NCBI GenBank assembly: GCA_033961575.1
Contig: CM066741.1
Coordinates: 129,715-193,714 of the forward strand
Source: Aselliscus stoliczkanus
Taxonomy: Eukaryota; Chordata; Mammalia; Chiroptera; Hipposideridae
Reading direction: 5' to 3'
Length of the DNA: 64,000 nt
Part shown: positions 46,071 through 57,615 of the stretch, in pieces
How the letters are laid out: every line of letters begins with the position of its first letter
Position numbering within the stretch: the stretch's first letter is position 1
Program-made: the position numbers and the translations under genes
The notes under the pieces: model-generated
Told to the model about the DNA's origin: nothing
The model's database searches: none
Seen by the model: the letters and a program-made list of their open reading frames with translations, nothing else

Positions 46071-47033
46071 GATTAAAAGCAATGTGAGGATTCTTAATTC
46101 TAAACTGATTTAAAATGTTTCCTAAAAATTCTTGCTGTGTATTTCCTTCTCTTTCACTGTGAAATATATTTTAACAAATAATTATAATTGCAAATTCTCA
46201 GAAGTCTCAATCTGAATGCTGCAAGGGCCTCAGAGAATAGCCGATGCCACAGAGCAGCGCCCAGAGGCCGTGGGAGCAGGCTGGTGTGCTCATGGCCACC
46301 CCGGAAACCAGGGGCCCGACGCGGATTTCACACCCGGTTCCTTGACGCTCTCTCCACAGATCTGTGCGGCAGGTCACATACCACAGGATCCGAGCAAAAG
46401 CTGTGAGCAGGGTCTGCTCCTCTTCTGGGCACAGAGCCCCCAGGACGCCTTCTGAACACGGCACAGCAGTTTCCGGGGGCTGCCCCCTGCTCCCCAGGAC
46501 AGCCAGGACTCTGCCTCAGACCGGGGTGGGGGCACACGGCCTGTGCAGGCTCATTAAGGAGCTATGTGTGAACGCTGGACTGCAGCTTAGGTCATTTATA
46601 ATCTGCTAAATGTTTAAGAGTGTATGTCTTAAGGCATCCCAAATTACAGGGATATTTCGTGGTCTCATTTTGGGGCAGATATCTGGTTGGCTGGACTCAG
46701 TCCCGGCTCTGAATAGATCTGTTCTGCTTGGGAAAAGCCAGGAATACATAACAGGCTGGAAAATCCAATCTTTGATATGCTGAGTGATGGGGGTGGTGTG
46801 GGTGAGAAGGCCCCTGATATGCAGTGCTGATGAGCCTGTAGGAGAGCAAACAGCCATAGGTGGGTCTGAGCTCGGAGCTGAGGAGGGCAGCCATGGGGAC
46901 AAGGAGATGAGGCAGCGGGGGCAGACCCAGGGTTTATGGGGCACAGGAGCCATGGGGTCAGGGTCGAGTGCAGGGAAAATCCATGGGCCTCACGAGTGCT
47001 GGCCTCTTTCTTTGCTTTCAAAAAAATTATTGG
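46071..47033. other. Unassigned sequence; AT-rich patch 46080-46205
   Basis: 46080-46205 is AT-rich and unique (ttctaaactgatttaaaatg, aacaaataattataattgc). The 205-codon minus frame 46665-47282 runs through a SINE scrap and has no domain. No gene is supported. Confidence 0.4.
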
Positions 47034-47135
47034 GGCGGCACCCTCTACAACTAGATTGAAACAACTACTTGACTTGGAGCTGATGGGTCCTGGAGAAACA
47101 CACTGTTCCCCAATTAAAAAAAAAATTGATCTGCA
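47034..47135 (+). mobile_element. VES-like bat SINE 3' fragment
   Basis: ccctctacaactagattgaaac, aactacttgacttggagctg, gatgggtcctggagaaacac match the tail half of the widespread bat tRNA SINE (VES type) nearly base for base, followed by ttaaaaaaaaaatt. It is the best single clue that the host is a bat. Confidence 0.75.
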
Positions 47136-47745
47136 TAATACCCATATGGTAAACAAACAAATCAGACAATAAAAGAGGTGGAATAATTTTCTCCCAGCAT
47201 CCCGCCTCCACTGTCCCGATTTGCCAGACCCACTCCCAGTGCCACAGCTTGACCAGGGTTGGTCCCTTTCCAGACACGTCACACAGGCTTGTGCACTGAG
47301 GGAAGGATGTTATAAACTCTACTGGACACAGGTTTCCTGGGATCAACGTGTCATATACCTTCAGGATCCCTTCCTCTCAGGACACAGCGATCTCCCTGGG
47401 TATTTTAACAGCTGCATCGTACTGCACTGAAGGGCGGTGCTGACTTACCCGCCTGCCCTGTGGGGATGGGTTGCTGTGTTATTCCCTCTCTTCTGCTACC
47501 ACAAAAACTTTGCAAAGAGTATCTTTCTGCAACTGTGTCTACATCATGTGTGAATATGTCTGTACAATGACTCTTGCAACGGCTGGTCAGTGTGTATTTT
47601 CATAGGTATTGTCACAGTTTCCCCCCCTGTGGATTGATACCACATTTCCACTGTCACCAGGAATGCATGTTGGTAACTTGCCGAACACCTGCACAAACAA
47701 TCTATGGCCAAACATTGTGAGGCCGCCTAAGGAACACGTGTGTGT
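47136..47745 (-). mobile_element. L1M/HAL1-like fragment, antisense (about 47290-47745)
   Basis: tttaacagctgcatcgtactg, tttgcaaagagtatctttctg and accaggaatgcatgttgg resemble antisense old L1 (HAL1/L1M4 type). The 5' margin (47136-47290) is unassigned. Confidence 0.55.
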
Positions 47746-47760
47746 ATGTACACATATATA

Positions 47761-47886
47761 GAGAGTGCCAAAAAAAGTATACATGCTTTAAGAAAGGAAA
47801 AAACTATTAAAATTGTAATACTCGATATATACCAATAACAAAAAGGTGAGTACAAATCATATGTAAACATTTTTTTAGCACCCCCG
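47761..47886. mobile_element. Mariner-like MITE with terminal inverted repeats
   Basis: The left end gagagtgccaaaaaaagtat and the reverse complement of the right end (gcgggggtgctaaaaaaatg) agree over about 20 bases with a few mismatches. The flanks are TA-rich (catatata left, tgtatatata right), consistent with TA target sites of Tc1/mariner. At 126 bp it cannot encode a transposase. It sits between two antisense L1 parts. Confidence 0.78.
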
Positions 47887-48480
47887 CTGTATATATATTC
47901 CACAGTCTGTAATATGCACAGAGCTCAGGGGTTTCAACAGGTGCATAAACCCAGGTAACCCACACCCCAATCAAGACCACCGAGGGCAGTGCCACCGCTC
48001 CAGAAGGCTTTCTCAGGCCGCTTCCAGCCAGCTTTGACCCCTGCTCCGGGAAGCAGCCACTGGTCTGATTTTCATCACCTTAGACTGTTCCGGAACTTGA
48101 TGGAGGTGCAACTGTCCAGTGAGAGCTGTCCGTGTCTGACCTCTCTGGATTGGTGTGAGGCCTGTGGGGTTCAGACATGCTATGCTGTTCCTGGGGTCCG
48201 TCCCTTTTTATTGTTGAATGATGTTCTGTGGTGAGGATATGTATTCTTCATTTAGCCCCTCTTGGTGGACACTTGGGTTGTTTTTAGTTTGGGGCTGTTG
48301 TAAGGAGAGCGGTCAGCGGATAGCTCTTTGGACATGTTTTCATTTCTCATGGGTGGCCCAGCAGTGGAATTGCCAGGTTGTTGGCTGGTCTGTGTTGACC
48401 TGTTAGGCTACGGAGGGGCTGCACTGGCTTAGTCCTCTGCAGCAGTGGAGGAAACTCCCACCAGCCCACACGCTCACTGA
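47887..48480 (-). mobile_element. L1 3' region, antisense
   Basis: tgttgaatgatgttctgtgg, ggacacttgggttgttttta, tttcatttctcatgggtgg, cagcagtggaattgccagg follow antisense L1 ORF2 to 3' UTR. It ends near 48480, just before copy 2 of the GC-rich block. Confidence 0.8.
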
Positions 48481-48492
48481 TACCAGTGGAAT

Positions 48493-48624
48493 GGAGCGTG
48501 AGTCTGACGGAGAGGGACTGGCCAAGACCAGGAGGACCTGTGGTGGCTTCAGAGATGCAGGCGTTGCGCCGATCGTCACGTGAGTGTTGGGCACACAGGC
48601 GTCGGTGGCACTGCTTCCTGCCTC
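48493..48624. repeat. 132-bp GC-rich block, copy 2 of a near-identical pair
   Basis: 131 of 132 bases match 39323-39454 in the same orientation. The single difference (t at 48581) turns a CpG into TpG. The left edge adjoins antisense L1 text and the right edge adjoins unique DNA. No flanking direct repeat or A tail marks it as a retroposon. Confidence 0.9.
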
Positions 48625-48834
48625 ATCCATGCAGCTGCCAGAGGCGTGCTAACAGCGCTGGGCAGGGCTGCGTCCCTCCTCCCCCAGCCCGTCAGCAGTG
48701 CTCCCGGTGGGTGGAGCCCACGGGAGGTCAGGCACCCAGGACTTCTGGGAGAGGCAATGGGTGGCCATCCAGCCTGGAATCAGAGCACAGCAGAGGTCCC
48801 CGGCTGCCTTATTCTGTGTGGGCCACCATTTAAG
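48625..48834. other. Unassigned sequence
   Basis: No gene or secure repeat. Confidence 0.35.
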
Positions 48835-49453
48835 AATGGGTTTTCCGGGCCGGCCGAGTGGCTCAGTTGGTTATGAGCTCCCTCAAGAGTGCGAGCTGAG
48901 GGCCGGCCGAGTGACATTTTGGTTAAGAGCTGGCTTGGGATGCAGCGGCCCAGGTTCGGATTCCGCATGAGGGCCAGTGACACTGCCCTCCACAGCTAAC
49001 AACAGCTCCACCTGGAGCTGGGCTGTGTGAGTCCCCGGGACGGCATAGCTGCAGCCCCTGCTGCAGTGGGCTGCCATAGGCTACAGTGAGTGGCCGGCAG
49101 CCAGCGTGAGCTGCCAATAGCCGCGGTGAGCGGCTGTCGAGAGGCCGGTGACCGATCTGCCTCATCCGGGAAGAGCGCAATGACGATACCAACATGGGCC
49201 CGTGAAGCGATGTCCTCCACAACTAGACCGAAGAACAAAAGGACAGCATCTTGTCTGTTCCCCTTCCCCGGTTCCCCAACACTGTTCCCCTCCCCCAATT
49301 CCCCAATAAAATCTTTAAAAAAAAAATCTTAAACACAAAAAAGAGTGCAAGCTGAGCTCTGAGCAACAGCAGTTCGATGCTCAGCCCGAGTTGAGCTGCC
49401 GATGCTGAGCCATCCTCAGCAAAAAAAAAAAAAAAAAAAAAAATGGGTTTTCC
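48835..49453 (+). mobile_element. Outer SINE interrupted by a long SINE, with TSD
   Basis: The outer TSD aatgggttttcc is at 48835-48846 and 49442-49453. The outer SINE has the head ggccggccgagtggctcag (48847-48900), resumes at 49341, has a gttcgatgc B-box-like motif and ends in an A run (49421-49442). It is about 140 bp without the inserted element. It is a different subfamily from the long SINE. Confidence 0.92.
48885..49356 (+). mobile_element. Long bat SINE nested in another SINE, with TSD
   Basis: Body 48901-49340 with TSD aagagtgcgagctgag (48885-48900) and aagagtgcaagctgag (49341-49356), one mismatch in 16. It has a complete head, gggccagtgacactgccctc, the conserved body, and an AATAAAATCTTTA tail at 49305-49317. 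It inserted after the outer element. Confidence 0.95.
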
Positions 49454-49529
49454 ACTTTTAAGTGGCTGACAAAAATCTAAAGAAGAATAATATTCTGTGA
49501 CATGTGAAAATTCAATGAGATTCAAATTC

Positions 49530-49665
49530 CAGCCCTGTTCGTTGGTTTATGTCTCTGGCTGCTTCTGTGCTGCGTGGCAGAGTGGAACAGTGGTGACAGA
49601 GGCTAGGCCACAAAACCTAACATATTTACTCTCTGGCCCTTTGTGGAAAAGGAGGTTGGTATAGA
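49530..49665 (-). mobile_element. hAT-type MITE remnant, copy 2
   Basis: gtttatgtctctggctgcttc, gacagaggctaggccac, aacatatttactctctggcc match the reverse of the copy at 39478-39640 (and the known element). Ends are lost. Confidence 0.7.
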
Positions 49666-49719
49666 GAGTGTTTTGGGGGCTGGGAGACTACGAGCGAGTC
49701 CCAATGACCCCTTGTAGAG

Positions 49720-49930
49720 TGGAAACGAGGACTGAAAGAGTTAATGTGTGTGAAGTGCTCAGTTTTGGCACACAGCAAGTTGAACTACGAAACCGTGAAA
49801 CCATCACTAGCCTGGACCGTGTGTCAGACACTATCTGGATTTTGGGGTGCCAGAGGTGACCAAGGCATCGCTATGACTTCAGGAAGGTCCCAGCCTGGTA
49901 GTGGTGACAGACGTAAGAAGGGGAAAGCAA
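49720..49930. mobile_element. MIR tail (sense) and L2 3' end (antisense)
   Basis: 49728-49790 (gactgaaagagttaatgtg, agtgctcagttttggcacac) is MIR-like; 49815-49930 (cgtgtgtcagacactatctgg) fits an antisense L2 end. Both weak. Confidence 0.4.
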
Positions 49931-52900
49931 TGTGGCTCCGCATATTGACGTCCCACTGTTTGCCCTTGCAGTGTGGGAGAAAGTCTGCGGGTGCCCTGTC
50001 CTGGGCCTGGGTGAGGCCCCGCTGTGCCCTTCAGAGACTTTTAGGGCATTATGTGCCCAGGGCTCTGTCTGTCCTCCAGCTGGGTGGCCATGTCCATATC
50101 TGCAGATGCTGCACTAACACATAGTTGACAGTAGGCATCAAAGTATGTTTTTTGAGGAGGCTCATCTCATGTAACTCAGCCTCTTCACACACAGAAACTG
50201 GGTTTCGGAGACTGTGTGCAACTCGCCTTCGGGATGTTTGGATTAGAGAGAATCCTGCCCATCTCAGGGCGGACGCAGCCCCATGCCAGGTCCCAGGCTC
50301 GCTGGGCAGAGCCCAGGCTGGAGCTTCAGTAGGGAGCCTTGTACAGTACACAACCTGTACAGCCTTGTGGGGCGGCCCCGACCTGCCCGCCTGACCGTTC
50401 TTCCGTGTCTGCCCACCTGTACCCATGAGCCTCTGTGCTCAGTTCCTGCACCTTTTCCAGAACATTCCTGTGGTACAGCTGGTGGGGATGACCTAACTCC
50501 AGGGTGGGGTTTGAGAAAGATCTGTTGCTGAGGGAGATCCTCAGCCTTTCCACTCCCGGGCGGGCGCTGGCCTTGCTCTGAGTGTGGCTGTGGCGGCATT
50601 AACGAGGGCCGGCTGCCTGGGGCCTTGTTTCCCACCAGGTAGGCTCTGGCTTTGCCGTGCACCCCCAGGATGCTTCACGCCATCAGAAGCCTCTGGCCGT
50701 CACCTATGAGCCATACTCATCGCTCCCATGCGGACGTTTGTCAGTGGCTCCATTTACAGTGTGACTAAGGAACCAATTGATTTGGATGGGGTTGGCACGG
50801 GCTCCTGACAATGAAACGACGATTCCTTTATTAAGTTGTGGACACAAGAGGGCTTGCTGCGGCCCAGCCCCGGGTGTTTGGGACCAGGCCCAGGTCACAG
50901 TGACGCTCAGCTTGGCAAACCTGTAGATCCTACCAGAGGTTCAGAGCCCAGCCGTCCTTCCCTCCTTCCCTCCCTAAACTTTGACCGCAGCCCACGTGCA
51001 CCCAGGCCCTGACTTGCGGGCGCTGCCCTCTCACGAGTCTGAGCTGCTTTGCTGGGTGGGCTTCGCGGAATGGAGGCCAGGCTGGCGTGCTCACATGGGG
51101 GGTGTGACTAAGACAGATGTGGAGTTGGAGGAGACCAGGACCTCCTGGTTCTAGAACAGAGCCTATCACAGGGTCGGCCTTGGGCACAGGCTGTCGAGAG
51201 GCTAGCAGTTCTGAGCCGGAGGTGGGCGGAGAGAGCTGACAGCCTCTGCCTGCCTTTCCCAGCACTTCAGGCAGAAATGACAGCTTTTGACTGAATACGG
51301 GCGGATACAAGGGTGATCCTGTGAGTGGGCTGGGGGCAGGGTTTAATTAGTGCCTCTTAGTGCCAGCGTGAGAGAAGAAAGGACAGTCCCTGATCCCACT
51401 TCCTCCCTTCGTGTCACTCCTTTTATCAGGGATCTTTTGACACACATGGAAGGAAGTCCAGCCCAAACTGGTGAGAGACCGTTGACAGGAGCAGTGCCTG
51501 GCTGCGGGTGCTCACACACGTGACAGATCCCGCCGTCCCCTTGCCTTTTCTCGGTTGGATCCATTTGCAGTCTTTGCCAGCGTGAAGGTACCAGGGCTGG
51601 ATTCTCCCATCCTTCCGAATCCAAACGCTAACCACAGAGAGGTTATACTGGAGGGTGGTGTGTACTCTTTTACCACCTTCGGCACAGTGACTTTGGGGGG
51701 CCTCTGGAGGAAGCTCAATGGGACGTGCCCCACATTCGACAAGAATTGGGGGTCTTTCCGTTTGCTAGTGACCTCATCCTGCGAGTGAGGGGCTGACCCA
51801 GACCTTGACCTCCTGAGAGTCTGTTCCTTGTATTCCTGCTTAAAGAAAGAGAGTGAGCCCATAGACGATTGTAGTATTTCCCTGTCCAGAGGGAGGAAGG
51901 GAAGAGATGGGCTGCCCTCACCTCGGAGCCTCCGTGCCGCGACACAGACTTTCAGAGATGTTCACATGGCGATGCATTCAATTCTTTTCTCCATTGATTT
52001 TAATTAAGTTCCCGAGCTGTCTCTGAGCCCAGGGAGTGGGAACAAAACACGAGACCCTGAGAGCCAAGTGCTTTTATTTTGCAATTGAGTTTTCCCCAGT
52101 TCTTAAAGTGCTTCGCCGGAGAGGACGAGAGTGGGATCTGGAGGCTGAGGCATGCCCTGGGCTTCACCAGTCCCCAGATAATAAACATAAAAATTAAAAT
52201 CGGTTAAGAAAGACCGCAGAAGTCATTACAGCTTGGCGGCTGATGGGGCCTTTGATCCAATCTTTTATGCAATTTCACAGTTTCTGGGGGATGGCTGTGC
52301 CGTATGGATCGCACTCAGACCAGGTGGACTGTCTTCTCCCCGCAGATGCAGCTCGGAGAGCACGGGGCCAGCCCCTCCCAAACCAAATCTGTCTTTTGAT
52401 CTAAGTTCAGTCATGCCTTTTAAGGGAGACGCCATGTGGCTTCTGGACCTGTTACTTGGACGTCCATCAGGCCCCCCCAACCCCACCCCTCCGAGGCCTG
52501 GAAGGCCAGCGAGGTCCCAGAGCCGGTCTCTGACTGTTGGGCCACTGAGGCCGCTCAGCAGTATCTAAGAGCCAGGTGCCCCTTGTGGAAATCGTAAGGT
52601 GCAAAAGGCAAGTGCCCGGGGGCCAGTCTGCTCCCTAACGAGAGAGGCACAGGTGGCGAACAGTCTCCGACAGGCATTCACATGGGAATGGTGGCCCTGG
52701 CTATGTCAGAAGCCAGAAACTCTGATACTTTTAGTAATATGAAAAAAAAACTCTCAAAACCCAAAATCTTATATTTAAGAATTGGCCGCCAATTCAAGGA
52801 ATTTAAGGCACTCTGTGGGTCAGACAAAACACATCTGTAGGCTGGGTTTTGGTACTGGACACTGGTTAGCGGTAGCTGACGTGTCGGCCAAGAGTGAACG

Positions 52901-53684
52901 TCCAGGCACCGCCGCCAGGTGTGTGAGGTTGCAGAGACCGTAAGTTCCGAGTCTGCAGTGATGATGGTAGCGTGTGGATCACGGCGTGCACACCGTGGGA
53001 AGGACCTGGAGCACAGTATGTAACCGACAGACACTGCGATCGTTCATGTCATTGTCATCATTGGGACACTGTGGTTGATAAATCCCCACTCCTGGCTCAG
53101 AGCTCCCAAAACCCTTGGAATTTCCTGGGATGAAGGCGATAAAGGTGTGTTATGTTAATGAACTGACTTCTGGAGAGCGCCCCCACATGAATGGTAACTA
53201 GCTGATGGGTATGCCAACTAACCTTATTGCAGTTGTTTATTGCAACGTCATCACGTTGTACCCCTTACACGTATGTTGAGCGTGTGTCAGTGAAGCTGGA
53301 GAAAAGGAGTGTGATACGAGAACGAAGTCCTACTGCGTCAGACCTACTGAATCGGGGGTGGGGCCCACAGAGCTGGTTGTGCTCGAAGAGAATTCTAAAT
53401 TCACATACTGGTGTGAGGAGTGACACAGAGAAACCTGCTTTTGTCGGTTTTCTCCCAATAGTAACGTTCGGCATTGACCTTGGTACAACTCACCCATGTC
53501 ACTCAGATTTCCCGTCTCGCGCGTCTCGCCCATGTGTGTAGGGTGTGAATTTTGCAGTTTCATCCCATGTGCCGTCCGCGTCCACCGCCGCAGTAGAGGT
53601 ACCGAATAGTCCCCATGTGAAAGGGTCTCCAGGTACCGTTTATAACCACACCCGCTCCCGCTCCCAGCAGCTGTCTGCCCCTGC
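49931..53684. other. Largely unassigned; AT-rich patch 51985-52290
   Basis: No coding exon is recognised. 51985-52290 is AT-rich and unique in part (ttcttttctccattgatttt, ataataaacataaaaatt). Short polypyrimidine run at 50955-50980. Overlapping frames up to 132 codons have no domain. Confidence 0.4.
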
Positions 53685-53830
53685 TCTGTTGAGACATGAT
53701 TGACATATCACTTTGTGTAAGTTGAAGGTGTACAGTGTGTGGATTCGGTTCATTTATATATTGTGACAGGGTTCTGCCCATCTGTCACGTCACGTAACTA
53801 CCATATTTTTCCTGGTGGGACCCTGACCGG
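53685..53830 (-). mobile_element. L1 3' UTR fragment, antisense
   Basis: catgattgacatatcacttt, gaaggtgtacagtgtgtgg, gttcatttatatattgtgac fit the antisense L1 3' UTR. Confidence 0.65.
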
Positions 53831-53929
53831 CGATGTTTCTAGCACGCTGTCCAGTTGATTTAGGCGGGCTAGAGTTTGAAACACAGCGATGCCTTGTTCC
53901 ATAAAAATGACAGTTCCCAGGCTTTTGCA

Positions 53930-54150
53930 TGACCTTCACGCCAGGCACTGAGCGAAAGCACTTCACGTGTGTTACCTGATTTGGTCTTTGGGGCAGCCGA
54001 TGGGGAAGGTGCCATTATTATCCTCTGTCACAGCAGTGCGAGTCCACTACAGGGCAGGAGAGGTGATGGCAGAGAAGACAGGACTAACAGTTGCACAATT
54101 AATAACTGGCAAAGTCACTGTTTGAATCCAGGTCTGTCTGACGGCAGGAA
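53930..54150 (-). mobile_element. MIR SINE, antisense
   Basis: gccaggcactgagcgaaagc, gaaggtgccattattatcctc, attaataactggcaaagtc, tgtttgaatccaggtctg are in antisense MIR order. Confidence 0.8.
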
Positions 54151-55079
54151 CCAGGCTGGATCCTACCCAGGGCCCCCTGTCACAGGGGGTGGTCCTGCCC
54201 TTTGAGCATTTCCTCGCTCCTGCTGCTCACACTTCCTCCTGTGACGGTGTGACCCTCTAGGGCTCCCGGTGAGTTTCAGAGGTTCTCCCAGCGAACAGCC
54301 ACTTTGAAAGATGGCAGAGGCGGGCCTGGGAGGGGCCTGCGACCTGTCCTGGGGTGGGACGCTGGGCACCAGGCTGCTGATGAGGCCTGAAGCTCAGAGT
54401 GGGGCCTCAGGCCCAGGTCGGGGGCAGCAAGTGCAGCAGGGCCCTTGGGGATCTGCCTTCAAAGCCAGTGGCCAGCGCCGGCCCCCGAGCACCAGTTAGC
54501 GCTGCCAGTTAACTGTAGGGTGCAACGAGGTGCTGGAAAACACTACTGAGATACTCCTAGACGTGGACAGTGACCTCCTGGCGAGCTTGTGCCTTCGGGA
54601 GGCCCGCTCCCCTAGCTTAACTTTCTACTGGGAAGGCGCTGAGGGCTGAGGGGCAGGAAAGGTGAGCCCTGTCTGGGGATGGGGCATCCTGTCCTCACCA
54701 ATGGAGAGCAGCGGGCGCCTGCCGCAGTTCTCCCATGGGGCCGTGACAACTGCCATCTGAGGCAAAGTGCCTGTCATTTCCAGTTCACATTTTGGGGACA
54801 AGAAAAGGGAGGCCAAATTCCCAGTTTGTTGGGTCGGGGTCCACATGTGACCCCTGAGCCAGGGTAGGCTGAAGAATAGTCTTTGCTTCATTTTAGACAT
54901 CAAATCACTGAGTCTCGGGTGCCCTGAGTGGGGTCATTTCCTGCAAATGAACACTGTTAGCACAGGTGGCAGATGCCTGCAATTTACTGGGGACACAGCC
55001 GTCCTGCTATCCCACCCCGCCCGGCCCCTGCTCTAAAGGGACATTCTTTTCAAATACCTGTTTGTGCTACGACACCCGT
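54151..55079. other. Unassigned sequence
   Basis: No gene or secure repeat. Confidence 0.35.
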
Positions 55080-55165
55080 CAGTGCTCCCATTTAATAGAG
55101 AAGGTAGCTGGGACCCAGAGAGGGCAGGTGACGTATCCAGGCTCACACAGCAGGAGGAGCTGGGC
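55080..55165 (-). mobile_element. MIR fragment, antisense
   Basis: atttaatagagaaggtagctg, cccagagagggcaggtgacg and ggctcacacagcaggagg fit antisense MIR. Confidence 0.65.
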
Positions 55166-55274
55166 GGGCATGACTCGGGGCACAGCTCTCCCTCACTGCC
55201 ACCTGCCCTCTCCTTATTAGAAACACAGCGGAATGATGTGCCTTGGGCTTGCTCTAGTTCAGCATATATTTGAC

Positions 55275-55400
55275 AGCACAGTCTCCCTAAGACTAGGAAA
55301 CTGAGGCTCATGGAGGTTAAGGACCTGCCCAGAGTCACACAGCCACTAAAGGGCTGGCCTGGGACGCAAACTTACTCCACAGACCCCGCTTCCATGCCTT
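55275..55400 (-). mobile_element. MIR fragment, antisense
   Basis: agactaggaaactgaggctc, gttaaggacctgcccagag and tcacacagccactaaagg match antisense MIR well. Confidence 0.75.
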
Positions 55401-56598
55401 TGGCCTCCCCAGTGCACTGCCTCCTGGTGGGACGAAGGAACGTGTGCCATGGTTTAGGGGTGAGGGACGCATTGTAGGGGAAGCTACATGTGACGTGAGA
55501 TGTAAGGAACTCTAAGATACGGGAGAAGAGGGGAGAGCAAGTGCAAAAGCCACGTGGCAAGAGGTCGTGGGCACAGTAGAGAACCTGGGGGGAAGTGCGA
55601 GTGGGGGCGGGGAGCAGGGCCTCAGGCTGCTGGAGCAGGACCCTGGGTCCCGTGCAGAGCGGCCGCTGGTCCGACTCGGGTTCTGAAGACCCCTTCTGGC
55701 TGCTGAGGGCAGGACTGACGGGGCCTCGGGAGCAGGGACAGGGCAGGAGGGACCTGCCAAGGGTGGGCGCCAAGTGGCAGAGGTGCGGACTCTTCAGGAG
55801 GAGCTGGCGATGGACGGGGCCTGGGGAATGTGGGGGGGCTCACCCGGAGCCGGTACCTGGACCACCCTGGGGGCTGCTGGCCCCACCCACCCTGCCCTGA
55901 GCTCAGGGTCCCAGCTGCCAAGCACAGAAGCAGTAATGACGCCGCTGGGCTGTGCTGACAGCCCTCTGTGCTCTCAGATGTTCTAACTCACAGATAATTA
56001 ATGTCAGCCGGCTGTCACCGCACCCCAGCTAATCAGAGCGCGTGGGGGAGGCACACTGGTCGATGAGCAGCCCTGGGACCTGTCAGGCCCAGGAAAGGGC
56101 GCGTCACTTGTCCCGTTGCTGCAGAGTGCCATGAATTTCAGTGCATGTCTGTCTGCTCTGCAGGCGCTGTCAGTCTCTCTCCCATGGGAGCAGACGCTCA
56201 AGGTCAAGGCTGCAGGTCCAGCGACGCAGGCTGGACGGAGGGCGAGGGACAGGAGGGGGTGTGCGCCCGCCGGTGTGGACACAGCCCCTCCCCTCCCACG
56301 GCCGCCAGCCCTGCGGGTCCTATTTCAGACTCAGTGCTGGGCTCCAAATTCAGGTTATGTAGTGCGTTTGCACAGCACTGAAGTGCATTCGGCAGCCACA
56401 TGGAAACCCCGGAAGCTCCCAGATGTGTCAGTCTTTGCCAGGCCCCTTCTGCTGGGCTGCCCTGTCCCCCTCTTCAGGGTCCACGCCCACTGGCAGCTGA
56501 CTCACGAGGTTAGATGTGTTGTCTGACACCTACTGTCCCAAGCAAGTGGCATGTGCCTCTGTTCCAGCAGCACCACGTTGGATAGACCTCTAGGAAGC
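55401..56598. other. GC-rich unassigned sequence
   Basis: No gene recognised. 55430-55600 could be decayed antisense L2 (gagcaagtgcaaaagccacg), not secure. Confidence 0.35.
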
Positions 56599-56690
56599 CC
56601 ATTCATTCATTCACTCATTCATTCATTTGCTCATTCATTCATTCACTTACTCATTCCTTCACTTGCTCACTCATTCATTCGTTCACCTGC
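56599..56690. repeat. (ATTC)n tetranucleotide repeat, interrupted
   Basis: Runs of attcattcattc with cactcatt and cacttgctc interruptions. Gives the Ser/Phe/Ile/His-rich short frame here. Confidence 0.92.
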
Positions 56691-57469
56691 CCAGCACTGC
56701 GCTCCCACGGGCACCAGCTACATGCAGGGGGAACTGCCCAACAAGGCAGACACAGTCGGCCGAGCACACAGGCTTCTGGGCATGGTGGCACTGAATGAGG
56801 AGCGATGCAAAGAACTAATGAATCGTAGGATGACCAGTGCCCTTCACTTACGATTTTGTTATCTGTTTACACTTCTGTGGCCCTGAGTGCAGGGGAACCG
56901 CTCTGTGATAGGGGCTGATTCACACCTGGGTTCTCATTGGTCTGCGTGTTACATTCACGGTGAGTATTTGACGGAAGGAAGAGCGAATGGAGTGAATGAG
57001 TGCTGCATTTGCTCACCCAGGGTGGTGTGTCCTTGTTCATCCATCTGCCTGCCCAGCCACCCAAGGTGACCTGTGTTTAAAGGGACATGCAGGTGCACCT
57101 GATACAACGGGGCCGGGCAGAGGGCCCCAGGCAGCGCCTGACGCTGATGGTGTTGAGTGAGCGTGCGTTATGTGCCTCGCGTGGTGCCAGGCTGGCCTCT
57201 GGGGTGGCAGCGTGGCGGCAGTGACCTACCTGAGTTGGGGAGCTCCGAGGAGCATCAGCTTGCCCACCAGGGTAGAGAAAAGACACTGAGGGAGTGAGGG
57301 AGTGAGGGAGTGAGCTCCCTCTGGGGAGGAATTCAGAGAGGTCGTAGCATATGTGCTGCCCGGACGCCGCATTCCCAGGTGGATCAGGCAGCCTGACAGC
57401 TATTAGGGCGGATGAGGTATAACTGTGGGTGAGCCGGTTCCACAGGTGTCAGTAGCTTGAGGTTCACAT
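56691..57469. other. Unassigned; 8-bp tandem repeat at 57288-57315
   Basis: 57288-57315 holds about three copies of gagggagt. No gene recognised. Confidence 0.45.
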
Positions 57470-57615
57470 CCCAGGTCTTGGGACCAGACAGATGTGGGAT
57501 TGAGTCTTGGCTTTGGCCTCTTGACAGCCGTGCAGTAGTGGGAATGTCACTGACCATTCGTAGTCTTGGTTTCGCCCTTAGAAAAATGTCACCACACCTG
57601 TGAAGCGCTGGGTCC
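57470..57615 (+). mobile_element. MIR SINE, sense
   Basis: gtgggattgagtcttggctttgg, aatgtcactgaccattcgtag, cttggtttcgcccttag fit MIR sense. Confidence 0.55.

Noticed and set aside
46665..47282. 205-codon minus-strand open frame with a hydrophobic N-terminal part
   Set aside because: It crosses the VES-like SINE fragment (47034-47135), so part is transposon-derived; no known protein resembles it.
56551..56886. Open frame with repeated Ser-Phe-Ile-His
   Set aside because: Artefact of the ATTC tetranucleotide repeat.
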